Positions 1-11,800 of a stretch of 64,000 nt of DNA are shown in pieces. Every line of letters begins with the position of its first letter. Position 1 is the stretch's first letter. This DNA is from Misgurnus anguillicaudatus (lineage: Eukaryota > Chordata > Actinopteri > Cypriniformes > Cobitidae). A model generated the notes under the pieces. The model had not been told where the DNA came from. It did not search any database and saw only the letters and a program-made list of their open reading frames with translations. The stretch covers positions 20,406,001 to 20,470,000 of the forward strand of contig NC_073340.2 in the NCBI RefSeq assembly GCF_027580225.2, read 5' to 3'. The position numbers were made by a program, and so were the translations under genes.

Positions 1-35
1 CATCTTATCTCTATCAAAAGTCCTTCACAAAAAGC

Positions 36-672
36 TTTTTGCTCAAAATTGGGTGTTTTTGAAGAAACCTACCCATATTTGAGAGGTGATAAAAAGAGAA
101 ATAATGAAGGTAGGATGAGACAGTTTTTTTTTGTTTGAAAGCAGAAGGTCTGCTCTTTCATTTAATATATTTGTATAAATATTTAAAGAAGAACATTTTC
201 TGGAAGGCATTCAACTTTTGTGAAAATCATGAAAAATGCTGGCACTGGCAACTTTTTTTGTTAAAAACGCTGGCGGGGAAAGAGTTAAGAGAAAACATTT
301 CCCTGCAAATTATGTTTTCCTGACGAGTTTTTACGGTAATCTGTAATAAAAAAAACACACAATTTATAAAAAAAACTAAGCAAAAGCGAACTTCAACTCC
401 ATGTATGTTTTGATCATCATTCTGAATCTGATCTCTAACAAAATTGCAATTATTTCAGATTTTTGCTCAAAATTTAGTATTTTTGAAGAAACCTACCCAT
501 ATTTAAGAGGTTATAAAAAGAGAACTAATGAAGATAGGAAGACTCTTTTTCCCATTTTGTTTGTTTATTTGAAAGCAGATGTGTTCTTTCTTTTGATATA
601 TTTATATGTTTATATATTTATAGAAGAAATTTTTCTTTTTTAAAAAGGCTGACGGGGAATGAGTTAAAGTCC
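36..672. repeat. Direct repeat, two copies about 424 bp apart
   Basis: The stretch starting TTTTTGCTCAAAATT at 36 recurs at about 460, followed in both copies by GAAGAAACCTACCCATATTT, a run of AAAAAGAGAA, a GAAAGCAGA block and a terminal CTGRCGGGGAA.GAGTTAA. The copies differ by many substitutions, so the duplication is old. The end of copy 1 (about 220-290) matches the reverse complement of 57259-57330, which shows that this is a dispersed transposon family and not a simple local duplication. No coding potential is evident. Confidence 0.7.
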
Positions 673-724
673 TTTACTGTCAGTCAGTCAGTCAGTCCTG
701 GTGCTGCATGTTGGTGGTGGATGG

Positions 725-885
725 TAGGTTCACATAGCTCAGTTGGTAGAGCATTGCGTTAGCACCACAAAAAGTCATGGGTTTGATCCGCAGGGACACC
801 ACACATATACTGATGATGTATAATGCACTGTATGTCGTTTTGAATAAAAGCGTCTGCCAAATGCATATATGTAATGTAAATGGTG
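725..885 (+). mobile_element. tRNA-derived SINE with fish-type 3' tail
   Basis: The head (about 727-800) resembles a tRNA: it has an A-box-like TAGCTCAGTTGGTAGAGC and a degraded B-box (GGGTTTGATCC). It runs into a tail containing AATAAAAGCGTCTGCCAAAT and ends in short ATGTAATGTAAATG repeats. This head-plus-tail layout is that of fish tRNA-derived SINEs mobilised by an L2/CR1-type LINE. Tail-only relatives occur at about 19022-19245 and 44330-44400. It is not a functional tRNA gene, because the anticodon arm and acceptor stem do not pair properly and the sequence continues into the SINE body. Confidence 0.8.
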
Positions 886-2085
886 AGTTAATTACGTGAT
901 TTAGGGATAGACACTAAAAAATCATGTGGTGCCAAAATGACGTCACTCACCCATGACTAATATGAAAGGCGGGTCTGCATAATGCTTCAGTTGTTTGTTT
1001 AGTTCTATTTGGCATGGAGGTTTGAGTCTGGCCTGCAACATATCCGAATCCCCCCCCCCCCCATTTCCTGTCCCTTCTGTCAGTATGAAAAGCACATTAA
1101 TATATAAAGTCCAATGCCAACCTTGATGTTTGTGCTCAGTTTATGGATACATAAATATTTAGAAGAATAATGAGTCTTAAAAGATTTGTTTGTGTATGTA
1201 TGAGACCCAGCTGTATTGATCTCTGTTGCCACAGTCTTCTCGACTCCGTGTGTAATCCCGCCTTGATTCACATCTACAGTAGATCTCATCATATGAGTTT
1301 TCTCGATCCGGGATGTTTGTAGGGCTACTGTGAGAAACACATGATGAAGGAGGTAAACGGACCTCTGGCCGGCGCCTTAGAACTCAATACCTCAGGAATC
1401 CACAGGTAGCGTTTTAGTCCGGCCTTTATCCCTGTTCAGAATCCCGCTGCACCGTCAGCACAGACAACATTAAAATACCGCAGTTATTAAACATCAAACT
1501 TTAGCTCTCAGCCCGTCACAGAATGGGGACCTTTGTACCTCTGTATGTATGTATCTGTAAGCATATGTGTGCGCGCGTGAGAGAGAGAGAGAGAGAGAGA
1601 AAGGGAAGGAGAGAGAGATTCCTGTTAGCTTAGAGGGCTAGATGAATGTCTGTTTAGAGTATCTCATTTCTCTCAGGATTTTGCGGTGGGTTTTTATGTC
1701 AGTGGATGGATTGAAGTTTTGTAATGTCTCGTAAGCTTAAGTCAATACATGTGGAGGAAACCCAGTTCACTGTTAGCTTGTGTTTGTAAAGACCACCATG
1801 GCACGAATCTGCTCCCTGTCAAGCTGCAGGGATGGAAAAAAGCAACATTTGGAGACATTTGGAGCTGATGAAGACAGGAAATTTTTAACATGAAACTTTT
1901 GTTGTAACAGTTATGAAAAATCTACAGAATCCAATAATAAGCCTTTTATTTTTGGATCATGTTCTGACAGTTTTAAGTGAAAAAAAACAGAAATTCTCAT
2001 AAGCTTTGCTAAAGATGACTGAAATAAAATATTGCTCATTTTTTACAACTGTGAGTTTACCTTTACTGTTTTTATTTTGTTGTTT
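886..2085. other. Intergenic, no gene seen; poly-C and GA tracts
   Basis: No open reading frame with family resemblance was found. A C-run of about 13 lies at 1051-1063, and a GA-rich tract at 1579-1618. The rest reads as unique intergenic DNA. Confidence 0.5.
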
Positions 2086-2093
2086 TGTAATAC

Positions 2094-3133
2094 CAGGGGC
2101 GTCATGCACCAATTTTTTAAGGGGGCACAGTGTGCACAGTTCACAGAAATTTGTGCAATGGCACTCACATTTCTAACAATCTGAGTGCCCCTGCCTTCAT
2201 GCAAAAACCTCCAAAATAAAAGTGTTGATTAACTTTTATATCAAATACTATTTAATCGGAATAATAACATATTGGCATCATATTTACATCTGAAACGGCA
2301 TGTTTTATTTATTTAAGTTTTAATAAATTACCTGTTTAATTGTGCCATTAATGCATTTTGCACAACAACTGCATCATCCTACGAAACTAATGTAATTTTA
2401 AATCCATAAAGTATATAAACAACGAAAATGACAAGCTATAGCTATATATCTATAATATAAAATCTATAATGATTTTTAAAAATATGTTTAGATAAAATTA
2501 TTAGAGGAACGGATTATTACATAAAATTTTACCTCATATGAACACGTGTGATTCCGCGCCACCGTGAACTCTGTCGAACTTGGCGTTGTACCAAGAAGAT
2601 GAATCTAGAAATCTCTACTAATATAACGTCGAGACGGTCACATTTTAAACCAAGGATGCAGCACAGAATTAATAATATTGTGCATATTAAACAGATTAAA
2701 GGACAACAGATTGATGGATGCTTGTATGATTTTGAGGTTGCATGCAAAATACATTTGGCTAAAAAAAAACACCCTGCTGAAAAAAACAGCATCAAACCAG
2801 CATTGACCAGCATGGGAATTATGCTGGTCTATGCTGGTTTAGCTGGTGGTCACCAGCATACCAGCACCAAAACACAACATATGCTGGTCTTGCTTGTATG
2901 ACCAGCATGGGATGCTGGTGCTAATGCTGGTTTGGTGCTAGTTTAGCTGGTGCTAATGCTGGTTTGGTGCTGGTTTAACTGGTGCTAATGCTGGTGCTGA
3001 TGATGGTTTAGCTGGTGTTCACTAGCAAACCAGCACCAAAACACAACATATGCTGGGCTTGCTGGTATGCTGTTTTTTTCAGCAGGGCAAGGGGGCACGT
3101 GCCCCCTCAGTTTGAATGGGCATGACGCCTCTG
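2094..3133. mobile_element. Non-autonomous hAT element with exact 8-bp TSD
   Basis: The left end reads CAGGGGCGTCATGC and the right end, reverse-complemented, reads CAGAGGCGTCATGC. The identical octamer TGTAATAC lies immediately outside both ends (2086-2093 and 3134-3141). Eight-base duplications and CAG-starting inverted ends are hallmarks of the hAT superfamily. The element is about 1.04 kb and has no transposase reading frame, so it must have been moved in trans. A second element (2772-3087) is nested inside it and is therefore younger. Confidence 0.9.
2772..3087. mobile_element. CCCTGCTG-ended element with CCAGCA minisatellite interior (nested)
   Basis: It starts CCCTGCTGAAAAAAACAGCA and ends with the inverted GCTGTTTTTTTCAGCAGGG. 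The interior is made of short variable units of the type CCAGCA(CCAAA/TTAGCA/TAAA). Two bases (CA) flank both sides. Reading frames across it are artefacts of the repeat. It sits inside the hAT element at 2094-3133 and is homologous to the larger copy at 5409-6044. Confidence 0.8.
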
Positions 3134-3141
3134 TGTAATAC

Positions 3142-4389
3142 CTATCTAGACACAGTGCACATGGTACAAGGTGGTTATATGTACTGCATTTTTGTGGGTT
3201 TGGAAGGTTGGCTACCAAAGCTCCTAACAACCAAATAAAAAGTTCACGTCTTGGGTGAAAAGCTTTCGAAGTCAAAAATAAATGAAATTGTTTTTCTAAA
3301 AACATTTCTAAAAGTAAGCATAACTTTTTACATATAAACAATGAAGCTGGTTGAGATATTTGTGTGATGCTATGAGGAAAATTATTTGAAGAGTTTTTTG
3401 AATTTCTGTTGTGATTGACTGCACAAGGAAGTCTAAATACTTGTTTCCTGTTGAATCAACTGTGTTTTATTATACTGTAGTTTGGTTTAATGAGAAATAC
3501 AGTCTAATGGATTTTAAGAATACATAAAATAGTTTAAAAAGTCATCAAAATGTCATTACTGGGCACATACCCGATTCAATGCGCTTAACACACACACCTT
3601 ATGGTTTCCTCTTTAATGCTGTCACTTAACATCCCTTCCATAAATGTTTTGCCTTTTATGCTTGCGAACATTTTTTCACTTTTACATGATTAATTGTGTG
3701 TTGAAAATACGGGCGGAGGTGGAATAAAGGGCAAACAACTTCTGGCCATGCACAGACATCAATCCAAACATGAACATTGCCAGGAAAGATGGCATTTGCC
3801 AAGCTGAGAGGGGTGAAATTACCCGGAGTGTGTCATAGCCTGAGTCACTGTGTTGCTGACCCATAGCGAGAACAAAATCAACAAACTAACAAAGCCAACA
3901 AAGTCACCGTATAAACCCTTACATATTTCTTACTCAAGTAATACATATAACACATAAACAAATGAACAGATCACACTGGGTTTTGAATATTCTGAATATC
4001 CTGTATAACTTAAGACAGAATAAGCTGAAAGCAGATATGAATTCGACTTCAGAGAGGAATTACATTTATTTAGGCACTAAACATAAATTTGCTGAAACAT
4101 TTCATTAGACAGGCGTGAAAATGCATTTGTGCACAAGCGCATGTTTTTAGACACAGCGACCGCAGGGTACAGTATACTCTCTGTATTGAGAGAAAAACAG
4201 TATGAATTATGAAAAGTAATAACTATCTTCTGTTTGTGCAGTCTGGAGATGGGAAGATTAGAGGCCAATGTGTCTTTGCTTAGCTGTGTTTGTAAAGAAT
4301 GGCCCTTTGTACACAGTAGCACACACTAACATTAGTGGTGCCACACCAGAGGCTGTCTGTCTGGGTCCTTTAGATGGACGAGAGAGGAG

Positions 4390-4392
<3 letters not shown>
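3142..4392. other. Intergenic, nothing recognised
   Basis: AT-rich unique sequence. No exon, repeat end or RNA gene was recognised on either strand. Confidence 0.4.

Positions 4393-4480
<88 letters not shown>
4393..4480. repeat. (CT)n microsatellite
   Basis: About 88 bases of near-perfect CT repeat with one CC interruption near 4441. Long Ser-Leu or Glu-Arg reading frames on either strand here are products of the dinucleotide repeat and not genes. Confidence 0.95.
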
Positions 4481-5408
4481 AATAAGTTGAATAAATTAGT
4501 TGAGGAAGTCATGCAGCAAAAAACATTTATTATATCTTATAAAGGTGCATTGATATTTTATTATTCTATAAATGAATTTATGCCTTTTCTTCCCTTTATT
4601 TGGTAAATATTTTGGAGATGATAATTATAAAAAATAGAAATAACCATTTGGAAAGTTACCAGCTGCAGGTTTGTTTCACACTTTTATTTTGTCCTGTATT
4701 AAATTGTTCTAGATTTGTGAAAAATGTGAACATCTAATTTAACTGAAATAAATGTGGTATTGAACGGTAATATACTGCCCCCTTCTGGATTTTGAGTTAG
4801 CCAGGTTCTGTGTACCATCATTACTTCCAGGGACTAGAGATTTAAAATAAAATAATAAAATAAAATAAAATAATGGCTACAAAATATTTTGATAATATGT
4901 TATCATTTGTATTTCATTTATTATTTGTGAATATTTTGCTACTAAAAATGCGAAGAAACAGCTGTTTAATTGTGAATAGCAAAATTACAGTCCTTTTAGA
5001 CTGTACTTTTAATGGTAAATAAGAGTGTTTAAAATAAGTTTTTAATTTCACATAACAAGCAAAATCTCCATATGTGCAGTTCCTATATCCTTAATAGCAG
5101 TTCCTATATCATCAACCCACATGAAAAATAACACTATTGTCGACCTATACAGGTATAATAAAGTCTAGTCATTTACTCCAGTTTAGTAAATACTGGTACT
5201 ACAGTATTTTGTCATGTGGGCAAATTAACAAAAAATATTTAGCCAACCATTTTAATTGCGATCATCAAGATCAATCCTATTCAATGTGAGTCTTCTAGGA
5301 ACGAAATGTCTGTCACAAGGTGGCGCTATAGGTACTAAATAAATATATATTACCTGTATGGCCCCGTCTACAAAAACAAAGCTAAAGAGATTAAAGAGAA
5401 ATCAAATG
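4481..5408. other. Intergenic, nothing recognised
   Basis: AT-rich sequence with a short (AATAA)n-type tract near 4848-4873. No gene seen. Confidence 0.4.
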
Positions 5409-6044
5409 CCCTGCTGAAAAAAACAGCATACTAGCAAGACCAGCATATGTTGTGTTTTGGTGCTGCTAGTGAACACCAGCTAAACCAGCACCAGCATTAG
5501 CACCAGCTAAACCAGCACCAAACCAGCATTGGCACCAGCTAAACCAGCACCAAACCAGCATTAGCACCAGCATCCCATGCTGGTCAAACCAGCAAAAACA
5601 GGCTATGTTGTGTTTTGGTGCTGGTTTGCTAGTGAACACCAGCTAAACCGGCACCAAACCAGCATTGGCACCAGCTAAATCAGCACCAAACCAGCACTGG
5701 CACCAGCTAAACCAGCACCAAACCAGCATTAGCAGCAGCATCCCATGCTGGTCATACCAGCAAGACAAGCATATGTTTTGTTTTGGTGCTGGTATGCTGG
5801 TGAACACCAGCTAAACCAGCACCAGCATTAGCACCAGCTAAACCAGCACCAAACCAGCATTGGTGCCAGCCAAACCAACATTAGCACCAGCATCCCATGC
5901 TGGTCATACCAGCAAGACCAGCATATGTTGTGTTTTGGTGCTGGTTTGCTAGTGAACACCAGCTAAACCAGCATCAAACCAGCATAGACCAGCATAATTC
6001 CCATGCTGATCCATGCTGGTTTGATGCTGTTTTTTTCAGCAGGG
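5409..6044. mobile_element. CCCTGCTG-ended element, long CCAGCA minisatellite copy
   Basis: The same terminal repeats as at 2772-3087 (CCCTGCTGAAAAAAACAGCA and its inverted partner ending 6044) enclose about 590 bp of tandem units. These are built from ACCAGCACCAAACCAGCATT, ACCAGCTAAA and a longer higher-order unit containing TATGTTGTGTTTTGGTGCTG that recurs about every 170-180 bases. TG flanks both sides. The copy is twice as long as the nested one, which indicates expansion or contraction of the interior. Confidence 0.8.
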
Positions 6045-6587
6045 TGATAATATCTCCTAATCTTATATTTAAATTATATACCTACACTTTTTCAACAGCA
6101 CCCTATCTACAGCATCTGTCCAAACTGTAGCCCCCTGTGGAAATCCCCTCCTTTTCCCGCCTACTTGGACTCCCCTGTTTGGTGTCACATTTTACTTCTG
6201 TTTATTGGTTTGTTAAAGGGATATATAAGTATGGGTTGTAACCTTTTCAAATAGTATAAAACATGTCAAATAACCCAGCTGGGTTGTCCCCACTATCAAA
6301 AACGTGCATAATTCTAATAATTTGATAATGTCAACAGGTTTATAAGATGGGTGGATTAACACAATATCATTACGGTATGAGAAATCATCTAGTGAAACAA
6401 CTCGTGTATACCAGTGTGTTTGTGGTATGTGTGGGTTTACAAATGATTTCAACAAGTTATACATCACGGCAGAAATTCTTGTGTGTCATGTGCACTCTAT
6501 ATTAGAAAGGGCAGGAAATACAATTCCCTTATCAGCTGGGGGAAATCCACTTCCTGTGCAATTGAACTCTGCTGATCATGCTTGCTG

Positions 6588-6588
6588 T

Positions 6589-6650
<62 letters not shown>
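6588..6650. repeat. (CT)n(CA)n compound microsatellite
   Basis: A CT run of about 40 bases is followed directly by a CA run of about 22 bases. Confidence 0.95.
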
Positions 6651-7407
6651 GTGTCAGCATTTTCACCAATTAGAAATCATTAGGCCTATATCTTCATTTA
6701 AATAATTTCAGTTCATTCAATATACACATGACATTTACTGTCCAAAAAAAACTGTCCATTTCTGTCTAAATGTTCTCGCTAATGTTTCCTTGTTTGGTTA
6801 AGCATAACACATGAAAACTTGTTGTTGCATTGCACTTCTGCATTCTGATCACAAAGACAGCTAACAGGAAACATTGTCACTGGAATTGAAGCTGCCTGCT
6901 TTAACACACACCTTGTTATCAAACCAGTACTATGACTTTTTATTTTATATGAGTATTTGTTATATGATTTTTATTTCATATGATTCCAGTTTTCTGGTCG
7001 TATAATTCCACTTGCTTTACAATAGCCTATATAAATAAGCACAATTAAGATACCTTATTAACATTCTTCTTATCTTTAACGTGTTACACACTTCACACAT
7101 GCATGCTTTGCAAAGTGATAAATAACATGAAATAGAGGGTAACCTTCATGTTAGGTGATACTATCATTTTTGACGGGTGCTTTCTATGGTCTTTCCAGAA
7201 TGACTGAACTTTTCTGAAGAACTGTTGACTGTAGCTCAAATCAGCCATTGTGTAATTTTAACTTGTTTCTTCCATCGTAACCTTAATATGTAAATTATGG
7301 CATTTGGCAAACAACCATTAACTGACAGCGTAACAACATATTTATAACAAAAGACACAGATAAGTAATTTGTCATGAATACACGCTAGTTGGTCAATAAG
7401 TACAGTG

Positions 7408-7413
7408 TTTATT
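7408..7413 (-). terminator. map3k8: Candidate map3k8 poly(A) signal
   Basis: On the minus strand this reads AATAAA, about 1.43 kb beyond the map3k8 stop codon. An alternative ATTAAA on the same strand lies at 7702-7707. Which, if either, is used cannot be decided from sequence alone. Confidence 0.35.
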
Positions 7414-7801
7414 CATATATAAGGGATAATACAGAGAATCAGCTCTTTCATATAGATATACAGTCAAAGCATCAAATAGCAGAACAGAGCTACAAAAAAG
7501 CACTGGCCAATTTAACACACACACAAAAATAATAATAAAACCATCTTTGGTGCCAAGACAAATATCAGGTGTCAATGAGTCAAGATTATAAACACTGTTA
7601 TTAATAGAAACTTTATAAAGGGATATATTTGCACCTCCATTGCCAGCAATGGAAAAAGCTTGATGTTGGAGCATCTATTAAATTTGAGTCTAGATGCATG
7701 TTTTAATGTCTTGCATTGCAACTACTCAACAAAACCACATTCCATAGGAACAAAAAACTGAGAATTTTTTCAGTATTGTCTGAAAAAAAGGAGTAATATT
7801 T

Positions 7802-8043
7802 GAAGAGTTTCGTTGCAAAACGAGATAACTCCGTTTTTAACATTTTTGTCAAAACATGTTTATTATTATGTTATCATATTATTATTTTGTTTTATGGTGC
7901 TACTTAGCTGTATTTTTTAAGTTATGAAGGTTTAAATCAAAACAAACCAACTGCAGTTGAATTGATATTAATTGGAATGCACAACCAAAAAAAACAGATT
8001 TCTGAAAAATTAAAAAAATCTCGTTTTGCAACGAAACTCTTCA
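7802..8043. mobile_element. MITE with 26-bp perfect terminal inverted repeats
   Basis: Both ends begin TGAAGAGTTTCGTTGCAAAA in opposite orientation; the identity runs 26 bases into CGAGAT, so the element can fold back on itself. It lies downstream of the map3k8 stop, inside the likely 3' UTR if the distal poly(A) signal is used. No clear target duplication is visible. Confidence 0.75.
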
Positions 8044-8843
8044 TTTCAAATCGTTGTAGTGTGCAATTTTTCTGCATCTCTTATCTTTACAATACAGTAA
8101 ATGTATTGAGCGGGAATCTCAGATGAAGATATTTTAAAGCCAAGAGCAGTAAGTTGGGGTGAAATCATTTACTGACTTACATGAAATCTGAGTCAGATAA
8201 CCGTAATACTCCGATATCCAAATTACTAAGCTTGTAATTCAGACCACATTCAACAATACCGCAAAAACCTATAAGACGGCCAAGATCAAAAGATTCACAA
8301 TATGATTAATATGACACATTATATTCATGATATACCCAGTACTGCTATGGTCACATACTAAACAATGATAATGCATTCATTATAATTTTTTTTTTTTGCA
8401 TAATCGATCTAAATCACTGATTAATCTCATTAAACCCTGCCCTTAGATGCATGTGATGAAAAACATCGAATACATTATAAACTCATGTACGTTACAACAA
8501 AACACAAAAAGCACACATGCATTTATGTTCAAGTTGGATGCTATGTATTCGTACCACAGAAATTAAATTGTGAACATGCACCAAATAAGCATTATTTCAC
8601 CTCTTTAAATTGTGATTTAAATTTGCATTTCAGAACAAATCTAACTGTAACTGCACAGCTCATTGTCCAGTCAACATCTGATCTGTCCAATCCATCATAC
8701 GGCGTCTTCACAATACGAAGATCATTCAAGCATCTGATCTATACACTGTGGATGTGCCTGATTTCACTCCAGCGTTTTGGTGGCATTTCTATTAAAGCAA
8801 ACTATACAAATACCCAACTGGTCCACAAGCATAAAAATCCAAC

Positions 8844-11800
8844 TTAGCCATACTCATTACTTGGTGGTCCCCTAACCCGACTGTAGTAGCCAGACAAGGC
8901 ACCCAGATCTATATAAAGAGAACCTTTCTTCTTAGAATGCCCTGAGTCTTCAGTATACAGGGAAGAGTCTGAAAAAAAAGAGAAATAGACCTTAAACATA
9001 ACATTAAATGAATCTGACACGCGTGTGCATGTGTGTAATGTACAGTATATAATACCTTGCGTGTTTTCCGAAATCTGACTCAGCTGTCGCAACATTGGGT
9101 GCGTGCCGTCCTCCAGCGCAGAATCCAGACTCCAACAGCGCGGCTGGTCATCCCGGGATGGATGTAGGGCTTCTTCATGTAGTAATTGAGTGGCGGAGCT
9201 CCTGTGTATTGGGGACCTGTCAAGCGCATGCTCCAGGAGTCTGCGCATTGCAGGGCTGCAGCTTTCCGGTATGTCTTCTAGAGGAGGAGCTTGTTTATGG
9301 ATCTAGATAAACAGAGACAAGAATGTTAACCGCAATAGTGAGACAGGTGCATTTGTTTGCAGCCCTAAGGGACACTGTATGTGAATTTACACTGAAAGGA
9401 AGTGAGATACGAGAAAAGGGAACTAACAGTGAGAGAATAGTCGATACAAACGTGCTGAATGTTGCTTACATTTCTATAAAAGTATTTTATAATAGAGACT
9501 CTGAATCAATGGGAAAATATAGAACTACAGGTGTCTAAATAATATGCAACACACGCAGGAACCTAAAGCTGCTGATGTCAGAGAAAAAAATCGTTTGGAA
9601 ATGGCTCGAAATGGAAAGGAGAACTTCTAATCACAAGTTATGCCTCATGGTGTGTTTTAAAGAGGAAAGAAAACTATATGTGACACTAAACCACAAAACC
9701 TGGTCACAAGGGTCGATTTTTTCATCTCAAAGCAGAATAAATAAGCTAATAAATATTGCACATTCCTAATTGTTAGGAAAGGACAATATTCGACCGTGAT
9801 ACAACTATTTGAAAATCTGGAATCTGAGGGTGCAGATTTAACCCTTTACCATTGTCCAAATTAAGTGCTTAGCTAAACATTTTACTAATAATAAATTCAT
9901 TTTTTTTTACATTTACGGTCGGAAATGTACAAAATATCTTCATGGAACATGATCTTTACTTAATATCTTAATGATACAAATATACCCCTGCGAATTATGA
10001 CTGATTTTCTGGTCCAGGGTCACACACATACACACATATGGTCAAAAAATTGTCCCTCTATCTCAATTGGGAAATACCCTTTAAAAAGGTCCTAATATGT
10101 ACCATTTAGGTATAGATACTATATGTATACATTTAGTACTACTATGCACTTTGTGGTACCAAATTATACACTGATATGAACTTTTTAGATGCACAGGTGT
10201 ACTTTTTGAAAGGGTACCGTCCCACTGAGAGACATTTTTTGCTTTTTTGTTAACGTTGTAAATAAATATTAACCAAGTCAATACATGCAGTTAAACCATT
10301 TTTCATCATACGCTTAGTTCAGTGGTTCTCAAACTTTTTCGGTGGGCGGCCCTACTTGTGTACGGTGACCCCCATTTGTGCCCTTCATGGCCCCCCAAAG
10401 AAAATTTGTGACATAAGACATTGTAAAACCTAAAATTTAAATAAACCAAAACTTATTAAAATATCAAATTTAGTGCTGTTGGTTAGTAGCCTTATTTTTC
10501 TGATGTTTAATTACACAGAATTCATGATAAATTCATGCATTTTATAAAATGTCATAAAACTGGGGGCCCTGAGATGGTGCCCACTGGCTTGAGAACCACT
10601 GGCTTAGTTTAACCTTAATGTTAACATATTGTATAGTAAAGTTCTACAAAGGAATTTTAAAGGAACGGTATACAGAACTAAATAAGTCAGCCTTTACGTT
10701 GTGAAGTCATGTTTGGCATTTCAGAGTTTTGCCCTGTGGTCAATACATGTAGGCAGTTTCATATTATGAGGTTTCGACGCAACCAGGGACTCCCCCTATA
10801 CGTTACAGCAATGTCCTTGAGGCTAACATACATGCAAACAATATATAACAACAAGAGGAAGTAGTCCAACACACTAAAACCGAATACAGAAAGCACACTC
10901 ACTATGTAGAGGTATGAGGGGTACGCTGTTCGTGGATATCTTCTAACCCACGGCGGGCTCCCGCTGAGCATGTGTATAATCGTGGTTCCCAGACTGTAGA
11001 TGTCAGTCTTTGTGTTGTGTCCTCGACACAGAACCAGCTCTGGACTCATATACATCTATGCAGGAGAAAAACAACAAAGAATGTTAAAGCTCTGAGCTAA
11101 CTTATGCAGATGTGCATGTTGAAATATCTTTAACAGCTTAACATTTCCTGTCCATAATGCAATTTTGTGCATCCCCACTAGGACAGTCATGGTTATTAAA
11201 TTTGGCTGGCGGTTAATTGTCTAAGAAATTGTGACAGTTATAACGATTAATTGCCTGTATTAGGGCTTTGATGATTATGGGGATTAATTGTCTGTTTTAT
11301 TGCTTTGACATTTAATTCTCATAAATATTAATACACATAACACATATTTAAAAGTAATCCGATACCGTCTCGTTTATACAGGCGCTGCAGCTCCCCCTTG
11401 TGTTCTTTAAAAAGATGTGCAATCATTGCGGTGATCTGAAATCATCGCGATGAGGTCAAACAATCGCGGTGAGACGATTATTTAATCATTGTGACAGCCC
11501 ACACGAAAACACTGACCACTGGCATTAAACTGTGCTGGCAAGCAATTTTGGCTAAAACAAGGCAAAATTTGGGCTGCCAGTGAAAGTCTAATAGATGTCT
11601 AACCATAGCCCAAGTATAGACAATGCATATACTTTTACAACATCTAAAACAGGCATTCAAGCAAACACCCTGAACATCTGTTGACATGATGGAATATTGT
11701 ACATCTCTAAGTTATTTTGGCAAAAACAGCATGTTATTTTGAGTATAAGTGGGTTACAGCCAGACTATACTGGGTCTATAGTTAGCCGTCATTTCACTGT

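Noticed and set aside
727..800. tRNA-like sequence with A and B boxes
   Set aside because: It runs straight into a SINE tail, and the cloverleaf stems do not pair well. It is the head of a SINE and not a tRNA gene.
2548..2901. 117-codon open frame
   Set aside because: It lies inside a non-autonomous hAT and runs into the CCAGCA minisatellite. No family resemblance.
4258..4606. Long Ser-Leu and Arg-Glu open frames on both strands
   Set aside because: They are translations of a CT dinucleotide repeat.
5409..6044. Repetitive coding sequence in the CCAGCA array
   Set aside because: The unit lengths do not keep one reading frame, and the ends are those of a mobile element.
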